A stretch of 8,049 nt of DNA, taken from Desulfobacterales bacterium. Lineage in GTDB: Bacteria; Desulfobacterota; Desulfobacteria; Desulfobacterales; UBA11574. Below are positions 1 to 5,217 of the stretch, piece after piece; the first letter of the stretch is position 1, and every line of letters begins with the position of its first letter. The position numbers and the translations under genes were made by a program. The DNA is taken from the NCBI GenBank assembly GCA_012974475.1, contig JAAXQD010000003.1, positions 1 through 8,049 of the forward strand. The letters are read 5' to 3'. Below the pieces are notes generated by a model that was not told the DNA's origin, did no database searches, and was given only the letters and a program-made list of their open reading frames with translations.

Positions 1-236
1 ACGCCCGCACCGCTCAAGACTAAAACATCGGAAAGGAGCGTGATACGCAAAATGCCGAAACAGCGGAAGAACGGGAGCCAAAGATACTTGAAAATATTCC
101 AGTTGCTTTTGGGAAAATCCTCATTCTCGAATCGCTTCCCGGCTTCCAGAACGGCGACCTCGTAGCCCTTTTCAGCCAATCGAAGTGCGCTGACACTTCC
201 CCCGAATCCTGAACCGATAACGATGAAATCGTACAT
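1..236 (-). CDS. FAD-dependent GMC/cholesterol-oxidase-like oxidoreductase, N-terminal part (runs off the left edge)
   Basis: The ATG on the minus strand is at 236-234 and the frame stays open to base 1, giving about 78 residues of the N-terminus. The protein begins MYDFIVIGSGFGGSVSALRL, a Rossmann beta-alpha-beta FAD-binding fold with the dinucleotide motif G-S-G-F-G-G at residues 8-13. An acidic residue at the end of beta-2 (AVLEAGKRF) is expected to hold the adenosine ribose. The stretch ending LSDVLVLSGAGV looks like the segment just before the GG-rich FAD motif of cholesterol-oxidase-type GMC flavoproteins. Substrate cannot be told from this fragment; sterol or other alcohol oxidation is only a family-level inference. 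There is no signal peptide. No strong Shine-Dalgarno is visible upstream of the ATG. It is transcribed divergently from the btu operon and is unlikely to share its function. Confidence 0.8.
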   Translation of the reverse strand, partial: MYDFIVIGSGFGGSVSALRLAEKGYEVAVLEAGKRFENEDFPKSNWNIFKYLWLPFFRCFGILRITLLSDVLVLSGAG

Positions 237-522
237 TTTACTTACACCACTTGATCAACCGCCGACCTTTTTTGAGCCCAGACAAAAACATTTAAAATAG
301 TTCTCTTAGTTTCTTTACGATCAATTAGGGCATTATTTTTCCCCATAAGGGCACCACCCCGTTTCTGTCCGGCCAACGGCGATAGATGGTTAAATGAGAG
401 GTTTCAATGACATTATGGATTCTCTGATGTTTATCACTTTTTCCCAAGTATTGTAAAGGGAACAAATGTGATCAAAAAAACAGGGATGCCATAAATCTTC
501 TTGACTTTATTGTTAATTTTTA

Positions 523-537
523 ATTACTTGAAGTAAT
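523..537. promoter_or_regulatory. 15-bp palindrome, candidate operator
   Basis: The bases ATTACTT-G-AAGTAAT form a perfect inverted repeat with a single central base. It lies 17 nt after a TTGACT box (501-506), where a -10 element would be, in front of the terminator block and the btu operon. A dimeric repressor site would look like this. However, A+T-rich DNA throws up such palindromes by chance, and no regulator gene is adjacent. Confidence 0.25.
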
Positions 538-573
538 CCTGTTCGGGTGCTCGTATGAGATTAATGAGGATAA

Positions 574-614
574 GGGGCATGTGGTGATCTTGAGGATATA
601 AAAGGGACATCCCC
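574..614 (+). promoter_or_regulatory. Candidate leader-RNA hairpin abutting the terminator
   Basis: GGGGCATGT (574-582) can pair with ACATCCCC (607-614), giving eight base pairs with one bulged C and a loop of about 24 nt. The last two bases of its 3' arm (613-614) are also the first two bases of the terminator stem that follows, so the two helices compete at their boundary. This is the geometry of an attenuator or riboswitch expression platform, but the overlap is only 2 nt. The loop holds a TTGAGGATATA segment and there is an ATGAGGATAA just upstream; both contain GGA triplets of the kind CsrA/RsmA binds. No known RNA family was recognised. Confidence 0.25.
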
Positions 615-645
615 GGATCGATCTGTTTCGGTCCGGTTTTTTTTT
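613..645 (+). terminator. Rho-independent terminator, possibly an attenuator upstream of btuF
   Basis: CCGGATCG (613-620) and CGGTCCGG (629-636) form an 8-bp stem with one G-U pair and an 8-nt loop, followed directly by nine T residues (637-645). This is a textbook intrinsic terminator reading rightward. No annotated gene ends just upstream on the plus strand, and btuF begins 107 bp downstream. It therefore either ends a short untranslated RNA starting in the 500-560 region, or acts as a transcription attenuator for the btu operon. Confidence 0.7.
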
Positions 646-752
646 GAGTGAAAACATTAGGTTCATCTCCCGATTCGTTGGCGTTAAGATTAAATAAGTG
701 GGGCAGTTCCAATTGAGTCAGTGTGAACCAAATATTATTAGAATGAGTTTCA

Positions 753-1682
753 ATGGCCTTTAGAATTTCCGATATGTTGAATTGCAGATCCATGGTGATC
801 TTTGTACTGGCAGCGACATCATTTATTGTCTTCTCGGGTACACCGTCCCTTGCAAGAACCGTGACGGATCAGCTCGGACGAAACGTCACGGTCCCGGATG
901 AACCCCGACGGATCGTATCCCTTGCACCGAATATCACGGAGATTATTTTTGCCCTGGGTCAGGAACATCTTTTAATAGGTGCTACCCGGTTCAGCGACTA
1001 TCCCCCTGAAGCTGAAAAACTTCCCAAGGTCGGTTCTTACGTTCACCTCGATCTGGAGAAAATCGTGGCTTTAAAACCGGATCTATGTATCGCCATCAAG
1101 GACGGAAATCCGATAGTTGTCGCCAAGCGTCTCGAATCTTTAAAAATACCCGTATATGCCGTAGATCCGAAAAATTTAGAAACGATCATGCAAACGGTGC
1201 TCGAAATCGGTGGACTTATCAATGCCGAAAAAAGGGCAGACCTTTTGGTGCAGAACATGGATCTCAGGATACAAAAGGTCAAGTCTCTCGTTTCCAACGT
1301 TACCCATCGTCCCCGGGTTTTTTTCCAAATCGGTGTCTCCCCCATCGTATCGGTTGGGACCCATACATTTATTCACGGACTCATTGTTCTTGCCGGAGGG
1401 ACCAATCTGGCGGAAGGCCCGATCAGCTATCCCCGGTTCAGTCGCGAACAGGTCCTGGCCCTTTCGCCGGAAGTGATTATTATCACTTCCATGGCACGGG
1501 CAGCGATATTCGAGCAGGTCAAAGCGGAGTGGAACAAATGGCCCGATCTGCCCGCAGTGAGAAACCAGCGCATTTTCCTCGAAGATTCCAACTTTTTCGA
1601 CCGCCCCACGCCCCGGCTTGTGGACGGCCTTGAACTGCTGGTGAGATTGATCCACCCCGAACTCTTTAAGGAAGCAGAGTGA
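753..1682 (+). CDS. btuF: Corrinoid (vitamin B12) ABC transporter, periplasmic substrate-binding protein
   Basis: This 309-residue class III periplasmic binding protein (PF01497, helical-backbone type) captures corrinoids in the periplasm and delivers them to the BtuC permease. A signal peptide is visible: two arginines in the n-region, a hydrophobic core VIFVLAATSFIVF, and likely cleavage after PSLA (residue 34). The mature protein has the family blocks RIVSLAPNITEIIFALG (53-69), VGSYVHLDLEKIVALKPDL (93-111), GGTNLAE (215-221) and YPRFSREQVLALSPEVII (226-243). Near the end is RPTPRLVDGLELL (284-296). The start is uncertain. ATG 753 follows an in-frame TGA at 744 and has only a weak TGAG as ribosome site. 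ATG 774 or 792 would shorten the leader, but 792 would remove the positive n-region. The 3' end overlaps btuC by 4 nt. Corrinoid specificity, rather than haem or siderophore, is inferred from the downstream cobU, cobS and cbiR. Confidence 0.85.
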   Translation: MAFRISDMLNCRSMVIFVLAATSFIVFSGTPSLARTVTDQLGRNVTVPDEPRRIVSLAPNITEIIFALGQEHLLIGATRFSDYPPEAEKLPKVGSYVHLDLEKIVALKPDLCIAIKDGNPIVVAKRLESLKIPVYAVDPKNLETIMQTVLEIGGLINAEKRADLLVQNMDLRIQKVKSLVSNVTHRPRVFFQIGVSPIVSVGTHTFIHGLIVLAGGTNLAEGPISYPRFSREQVLALSPEVIIITSMARAAIFEQVKAEWNKWPDLPAVRNQRIFLEDSNFFDRPTPRLVDGLELLVRLIHPELFKEAE

Positions 1683-2689
1683 ACACCGACAAACCATTAC
1701 TGATAAAACGTCTGTGGGTTGTTTCCTTTTCACTGATGCTGGTGTTGCTTGCGGCCATGTTTCTCGGCCTTTCTTTAGGGTCCAGCCAGAGCGGAATCAA
1801 GGCTGTTTTCCAGAATCTTTTGGGCATCGGGCCCCATGATCCCATGCTCGACACCATCATCTGGAAGATCCGTTTTCCACGGGTCCTTCTGGCAACCCTG
1901 GTGGGGGGGACCCTTTCCCTGGGCGGGTTGGTTTTCCAGGCACTATTGAAAAATCCCCTGGCAGAACCCTATATTTTGGGTATTTCCGGGGGGTCGGCCA
2001 TCGGTGCCATTATCGGCATCCTGATAGGACTCGTCCGATTTCCAGGGGTAAGTCTTACGGCTTTTTCGGGAAGTATCGGTACACTTTTACTGATTCTGGT
2101 CATGTCCTCCGGACAAACAATTCTGAAAAAAGATGCCCTTCTTCTTTCAGGCGTAATGGTAAACGCTTTCTGCGGGGCTATCATCATGTTCCTGGTTTCG
2201 TTGACCCAGGACGCAAGGCTCCATAATATTATTTTCTGGCTCATGGGCGATCTTTCCATGGTGGACATGCCCCAGGTCGGAATTCTTGCTGCAATGCTGG
2301 TACCGTGTTTTTTTCTGCTGTTCTGGTTTTCAAATTCCATGAATCTCCTCCTGATGGGCAAAGAAATGGCCCAGACCATGGGGGTCAATGTAAAGGCGGT
2401 AACGGTGATCTTGCTGGTGGCCACCTCGTTTATGGTCAGTGCTACTGTTTCATACTGCGGACTTGTGGGATTTGTGGGACTGGTGGTACCCCATCTTCTG
2501 AGACTTCTTTTTGGGCCGGACCACCGGGTGCTGGTTCCGGCGTGTGTTTTTGGCGGCGGTGCCTATCTTGTTTTCTGCGATGTACTGGCCAGGACCCTCC
2601 CGGACCAGGGGGAGATGCCCGCCGGTGTCATAACCGCGATGATCGGTGCGCCGCTCTTTATCTATTTATTGAAAAGAACCCGGCGGTAA
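1679..2689 (+). CDS. btuC: Corrinoid ABC transporter, inner-membrane permease (FecCD family)
   Basis: This 336-residue polytopic protein forms, as a homodimer, the membrane channel of the BtuCD importer. It is full length for the family, with about ten hydrophobic segments. Family landmarks are RFPRVLLATLVGG (65-77), FQALLKNPLAEPYILGISGG (86-105), the VGFVGLVVPHLLRLL block (263-277) that includes the ATPase-coupling region, and the C-terminal GEMPAGVITAMIGAPLFIYL (311-330). The start is GTG at 1679, overlapping the btuF stop (GTGA). An AAGGAAG ribosome site at 1668-1674, inside the btuF 3' end, indicates translational coupling. The stop is followed after one base by the btuD ATG. Transport substrate is inferred from operon context, since the FecCD family also covers siderophore and haem permeases. 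Confidence 0.9.
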   Translation: MNTDKPLLIKRLWVVSFSLMLVLLAAMFLGLSLGSSQSGIKAVFQNLLGIGPHDPMLDTIIWKIRFPRVLLATLVGGTLSLGGLVFQALLKNPLAEPYILGISGGSAIGAIIGILIGLVRFPGVSLTAFSGSIGTLLLILVMSSGQTILKKDALLLSGVMVNAFCGAIIMFLVSLTQDARLHNIIFWLMGDLSMVDMPQVGILAAMLVPCFFLLFWFSNSMNLLLMGKEMAQTMGVNVKAVTVILLVATSFMVSATVSYCGLVGFVGLVVPHLLRLLFGPDHRVLVPACVFGGGAYLVFCDVLARTLPDQGEMPAGVITAMIGAPLFIYLLKRTRR

Positions 2690-2690
2690 T

Positions 2691-3494
2691 ATGGCCATAG
2701 ATGTCAAAAATCTGAACTATTATTATGGAGACATTCCAGCCCTAAAGGATCTGAGCTTTTCTGTCACCAAGGGTGATTTCTTCATTATCATCGGTCCGAA
2801 CGGTTCCGGGAAAACAACCCTGATGAAGCTGATGGCAGGCATTCTTAAACCGAAGAAGGGTCGATTGAAGATACTGAATCGAGCCATCGGAAACTATACA
2901 CGCAAAGATTTGGCCAAGACCATGGCCTTTGTCCCGCAAATAATGCCGGTGGATTTTCCGTTTAGCGTCATTGAAGTGGTGCTCATGGGGAGATCGCCCT
3001 ATATGGGGATGCTGGGGGTCGAACAAGAGGAAGATTTAAAAATTGCGGAGCAGGCGCTCACGTTCACCGGGGTTGCGCATTTGGCCCATCGGAAACTGGA
3101 CCAGCTCAGTGGCGGGGAACAGCAGCGGGTCTTCATTGCCAGAGCCCTTTGTCAGGAACCTGATATTATCCTTCTGGATGAGCCCACCGCTTCCCTGGAC
3201 CTTGCCCATCAGATCCGGCTTATGGATTTGATGGAAAAGCTCAAAAAGGAAACAGGGATTACCGTTGTAATGGTTTCCCATGACGTTAATCTTGCAGCAA
3301 TGTACTGTGATCGATTGCTTCTTCTGAACAAGGGGGAGATTTTGTGTCTGGGACATCCGGACGAGGTTCTCACGTTCCGGACATTAGAGGCGGCTTACGG
3401 CTGCACCCTGCTGGTGGATGAAAGTCCTCTGGGCAAAATTCCACGAATTACACCGGTACCTCATAAATATTTGGATCATCACCAAAAGGGTTGA
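2691..3494 (+). CDS. btuD: Corrinoid ABC transporter, ATP-binding protein
   Basis: This 267-residue cytoplasmic ATPase powers the BtuC channel. All nucleotide-binding elements are present: Walker A GPNGSGKT (35-42), Q-loop glutamine 83 (FVPQ), signature LSGGEQQRV (139-147), Walker B IILLDE (159-164) with catalytic Glu164, D-loop SLD (168-170) and switch His197 (VSHD). It belongs to the FepC/BtuD class that partners FecCD permeases. About 20 residues follow the core and end in HHQKG. It starts one base after the btuC stop. It is the last gene of the tight importer block; the next gene, cobU, is 323 bp away behind a repeat element, so the two blocks may or may not share one transcript. Confidence 0.9.
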   Translation: MAIDVKNLNYYYGDIPALKDLSFSVTKGDFFIIIGPNGSGKTTLMKLMAGILKPKKGRLKILNRAIGNYTRKDLAKTMAFVPQIMPVDFPFSVIEVVLMGRSPYMGMLGVEQEEDLKIAEQALTFTGVAHLAHRKLDQLSGGEQQRVFIARALCQEPDIILLDEPTASLDLAHQIRLMDLMEKLKKETGITVVMVSHDVNLAAMYCDRLLLLNKGEILCLGHPDEVLTFRTLEAAYGCTLLVDESPLGKIPRITPVPHKYLDHHQKG

Positions 3495-3505
3495 TGATTT
3501 TTAAA

Positions 3506-3530
3506 GGATTCAAGGGGTCAAGGGTCCAAG
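3506..3530 (+). repeat. Left inverted repeat of the four-helix-bundle cassette
   Basis: The repeat begins GGATTCAAGGGGTCAAGG and is followed at once by a GATTCGAG variant of its own first bases. Its reverse complement is found at 3732-3756 with one mismatch (T against G at position 20 of the repeat). Confidence 0.85.
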
Positions 3531-3585
3531 GATTCGAGTGAAATGATTTAGAATTACAGAGAACGGATGCTTTTCATATCTTCTT

Positions 3586-3744
3586 GGTTCTGTTTGAGAA
3601 TTGGAGTCCCAGGTCCTGCTTTCAGTTGATTTAAATTATGTAAATAAAGAGAATTTAAAGGCTCTCAAGGATGATACACAGGAAGTTGAAAGAAGGCTCA
3701 AGGCGATTATAAAATCGCTGGAGAACAAACACTTGGCCCCTTGA
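3586..3744 (+). pseudogene. C-terminal remnant of a four-helix-bundle protein (23S rRNA intervening-sequence family)
   Basis: Read in the frame of 3586, the sequence gives G-S-V-stop-E-L-E-S-Q, then VLLSVDLNYVNKENLKAL, then DDTQEVERRLKAIIKSLE and a stop at 3742-3744. The pattern G-S-x-x-E-L-E-x-Q, a hydrophobic LGY-like turn, and E-x-E-R-x-L-K-A-x-I-K-S-L is the last two helices of the four-helix-bundle family that is encoded in some 23S rRNA intervening sequences and is related to Avd of diversity-generating retroelements. The in-frame TGA at 3595-3597 falls where the family has a residue between GS-x and ELE. No recognisable first half remains upstream, where a full-length protein would need roughly 60 more codons. 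It is therefore a decayed, non-functional copy. Confidence 0.6.
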
Positions 3745-3756
3745 CCCCTTGAATCC
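3732..3756 (-). repeat. Right inverted repeat of the four-helix-bundle cassette
   Basis: It reads CTTGGCCCCTTGACCCCTTG on the plus strand and continues AATCC. It is the reverse complement of 3506-3530 except at one base. It contains the last residues and the TGA stop (3742-3744) of the remnant ORF. Confidence 0.85.
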
Positions 3757-3764
3757 TCGAACCC

Positions 3765-3789
3765 TCTTCTCCAACTAAATTGGAGAAGA
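3765..3789. repeat. 10-bp perfect hairpin in the cobU leader
   Basis: TCTTCTCCAA (3765-3774) and TTGGAGAAGA (3780-3789) pair perfectly around a 5-nt loop CTAAA. It lies 16 nt before the cobU ribosome site. There is no T-run after it, so it is not a standard terminator. It could be an operator, an RNA stabilising hairpin at a processed 5' end, or an outer part of the adjacent repeat element. Confidence 0.5.
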
Positions 3790-3817
3790 ACCAAATATAT
3801 TCATCGGGAGTGAATTG

Positions 3818-4336
3818 GTGAGAGAAACCGTATTGATCATCGGCGGATGCAGAAGCGGCAAAAGCGGTCATGCATTGCATTTGGCGGAACAGCTTGCCGG
3901 ACAAAAAATCTTTGTGGCGACCTGCGTGCCCGGGGACAAAGAAATGGAACAACGGGTTTTACACCATCAAAAACAAAGAAACCCAAACTGGAAAACACTG
4001 GAGGTTCCGCTTCTTCTGTCTGAATCGATCCGTGAAAACAGTGGCCGGGGTCATGTGATTCTTGTGGACTGTCTGACCCTCTGGATCAACAATCTTATTA
4101 TGGAAAACGACGATCCGGAGAACATCGACATGCACATTCAGCAACTGATCCAATCTCTTGAAAAAACCGAATGCCCGGTCATCCTGGTATCCAATGAAGT
4201 GGGAACCGGAATCGTTCCGGAAAACCGACTGGCAAGACTTTTCCGGGATGTCGCCGGATTTGCCAACCAGAAGATCGCGGCCTGCGTGGATAGCGTCATT
4301 TGGATGGTGGCCGGTATTTCTGTGGAAATAAAATGA
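3818..4336 (+). CDS. cobU: Bifunctional adenosylcobinamide kinase / adenosylcobinamide-phosphate guanylyltransferase
   Basis: This 172-residue cytoplasmic enzyme phosphorylates adenosylcobinamide and then transfers GMP to give adenosylcobinamide-GDP, the activated substrate for CobS. Visible motifs are the P-loop GGCRSGKS (9-16), the RVLHHQKQRNPNW block (46-58) that carries the guanylylated histidine region, DCLTLWINN (84-92), SNEVGTGIVP (125-134) and the C-terminal VAGISVEIK resembling the family's usual VAGxPxxLK ending. Length is normal for the CobU/CobP family. GTG 3818 is chosen because GGGAG (3806-3810) sits 7 nt upstream; a TTG at 3815 would leave a shorter spacer. The stop overlaps the cobS start (ATGA). 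In this neighbourhood its guanylyltransferase step is the natural fate of the cobinamide phosphate released by CbiR. Confidence 0.92.
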   Translation: MRETVLIIGGCRSGKSGHALHLAEQLAGQKIFVATCVPGDKEMEQRVLHHQKQRNPNWKTLEVPLLLSESIRENSGRGHVILVDCLTLWINNLIMENDDPENIDMHIQQLIQSLEKTECPVILVSNEVGTGIVPENRLARLFRDVAGFANQKIAACVDSVIWMVAGISVEIK

Positions 4337-5049
4337 ACCGTTTAATCGCTGCAATACAATTTTTGACCCTTCTTCCTTTAGGCAGATCGGTCATTTACGA
4401 TCCCAAAGGTATGGTGCCGTTTTTTCCGATGGTGGGTCTCATTATAGGGGCCTTTGTATCGATGTTCGATCATGCTGCTTTATATCTCTGGCCAAAACCG
4501 GTGGTTGCGGTTCTCGACGTCGTCTTTCTTGCGGTGATCACCGCCGCATTTCACCTGGACGGTCTGGGAGATTCCGCCGACGGTCTTTTGGGGCACAGAA
4601 GTAGAGACAAAGCGATGGCGATCATGAAGGACAGCCGCATCGGTGTTATGGGGCTTGTGGCCATCGTTTGTGGATTGGCCGTCAAATGGGCCGGGATAAT
4701 GCATCTTGACGCCCATCGAACGCTGTTGCTCATTCTTATTCCCGCCTATGCCAGAAGCGGCATGTTGTTCGGCATCCGTTTTTTGCCGTACGGAAGGCCG
4801 GACGGCGGCACCGGGCGTGATTTTTTCGACGAACCTTTGAAGATATCCGCTTTCTGGGGATTGCTGATCCCACTGGCACTCTCATATTTTTTAGGATGGA
4901 AAGGCCTCTGGTTAAACCTTCTTTTTTTGGTGAGTACTGCCGTCATCCTTATGTACTATAAAAAACGCATGGGATGTATCACCGGCGACATGCTGGGCGC
5001 CATGACCGAATGGACCGAGTCGATACTTTTTTTGCTGGTTTCAATATAA
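4333..5049 (+). CDS. cobS: Adenosylcobinamide-GDP ribazoletransferase (cobalamin 5'-phosphate synthase)
   Basis: This 238-residue integral membrane enzyme joins adenosylcobinamide-GDP to an alpha-riboside (or its 5'-phosphate), the last bond-forming step of cobamide assembly. The protein starts MNRLIAAIQFLTLLPLGR, the standard CobS N-terminus. It carries the catalytic acidic motif HLDGLGDSADGLLG (74-87), MKDSRIGVMG (98-107), a GRPDGGTGRDFF loop (154-165) and GCITGDMLGAMTE (214-226), with several hydrophobic segments between them. ATG 4333 is chosen over an upstream in-frame ATG at 4300 because it matches the family N-terminus and gives the usual 4-nt overlap with cobU. It ends 169 bp before cbiR, with a strong hairpin repeat between them. 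Confidence 0.93.
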   Translation: MNRLIAAIQFLTLLPLGRSVIYDPKGMVPFFPMVGLIIGAFVSMFDHAALYLWPKPVVAVLDVVFLAVITAAFHLDGLGDSADGLLGHRSRDKAMAIMKDSRIGVMGLVAIVCGLAVKWAGIMHLDAHRTLLLILIPAYARSGMLFGIRFLPYGRPDGGTGRDFFDEPLKISAFWGLLIPLALSYFLGWKGLWLNLLFLVSTAVILMYYKKRMGCITGDMLGAMTEWTESILFLLVSI

Positions 5050-5059
5050 CTCAAAAGCA

Positions 5060-5131
5060 TGGAGTGATGGAGTATTGGAGTGATGGAAAACAGATTTTTT
5101 CAGCCCATTACTCCAACACTCCATTATTCCA
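5060..5131. repeat. Long imperfect hairpin built of 8-nt units (TGGAGTRW type)
   Basis: The left arm (5060-5086) repeats the unit TGGAGTGA / TGGAGTAT / TGGAGTGA, and the right arm (5105-5131) repeats its complement, CCATTACT / CCAACACT / CCATTATT. As RNA, all 27 positions pair except one A-C mismatch, with three G-U pairs, around an 18-nt loop. As DNA, the arms match at 23 of 27. It starts 11 bp after the cobS stop. There is no T-run right after it, so it is not a classical terminator, but it could stabilise the cobS mRNA 3' end or weaken read-through into cbiR. The look is of a dispersed MITE- or REP-like repeat. Confidence 0.75.
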
Positions 5132-5217
5132 ATATTCCATTTGACCGATTGAGATGGTTAGCAGGTTTTTTAACTTTAATTTACTTCACACTTTAGCTTA
5201 GTTGTAACTTTCTTTCT

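Larger units (their letters stand above)
237..752. other. Divergent intergenic region between the oxidoreductase and btuF
   Basis: This 516-bp stretch has no ORF that I accept. It must contain the 5' regions of both flanking genes. For the minus-strand oxidoreductase there is only a weak promoter-like pair: TTGATC read on the minus strand at 324-319 and TATTTT at 299-294, with a 19-nt gap. For the plus strand a TTGACT box at 501-506 lies upstream of a palindrome (523-537), but no good -10 box follows it. A second weak pair (TTGAGT 713-718, TATTAG 736-741, 17-nt spacer) lies just ahead of btuF. A hairpin-plus-terminator block occupies 574-645. I looked for the conserved B12-box of cobalamin riboswitches and did not find it. 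Confidence 0.6.
3506..3756. mobile_element. Remnant of a repeat-flanked four-helix-bundle (23S IVS-type) cassette
   Basis: The ends of this 251-bp segment are 25-bp inverted repeats (3506-3530 and 3732-3756) that match at 24 of 25 positions. Between them lies a broken ORF of the 23S rRNA intervening-sequence four-helix-bundle family. The ORF's stop codon falls inside the right repeat, which shows that repeat and ORF form one unit. I recall similar repeat-bracketed four-helix-bundle genes as multicopy intergenic units in Desulfobacterota, but cannot confirm that here. The unit separates btuD from cobU. No target-site duplication is obvious. Confidence 0.5.

Noticed and set aside
524..793. 89-codon minus-strand ORF (begins MDLQFNISEILKAIE) overlapping the btuF start
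   Set aside because: Its codons look fairly protein-like. However, I recognise no family, the ATG lacks a ribosome site, it overlaps the btuF signal-peptide region antiparallel, and it runs across the plus-strand terminator hairpin. I give it a small chance of being real; homologues in other genomes would be needed.
1043..1733. Several long ORFs in other frames across btuF (minus 1043-1345 and 1176-1733, plus 1085-1633)
   Set aside because: They are shadows of the well-conserved btuF frame. Their translations are rich in Arg, Ser, Cys and Pro, with no recognisable domain and no ribosome sites.
1969..2700. ORFs antisense to or out of frame with btuC (minus 1969-2424, plus 2305-2700)
   Set aside because: The btuC frame is full length with all FecCD motifs. 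These overlapping frames have no family resemblance.
753..3494. Siderophore or haem importer instead of corrinoid importer
   Set aside because: The three protein families alone do not exclude it. But the same-strand cobU, cobS and cbiR directly downstream make corrinoid the much better substrate call, and no TonB receptor or siderophore genes are present.
5060..5140. Periodic TGGAGT repeats as a CRISPR array or minisatellite
   Set aside because: The period is only 8 nt with no spacers, and the two blocks are in inverted orientation, so this is a hairpin repeat, not a CRISPR array.
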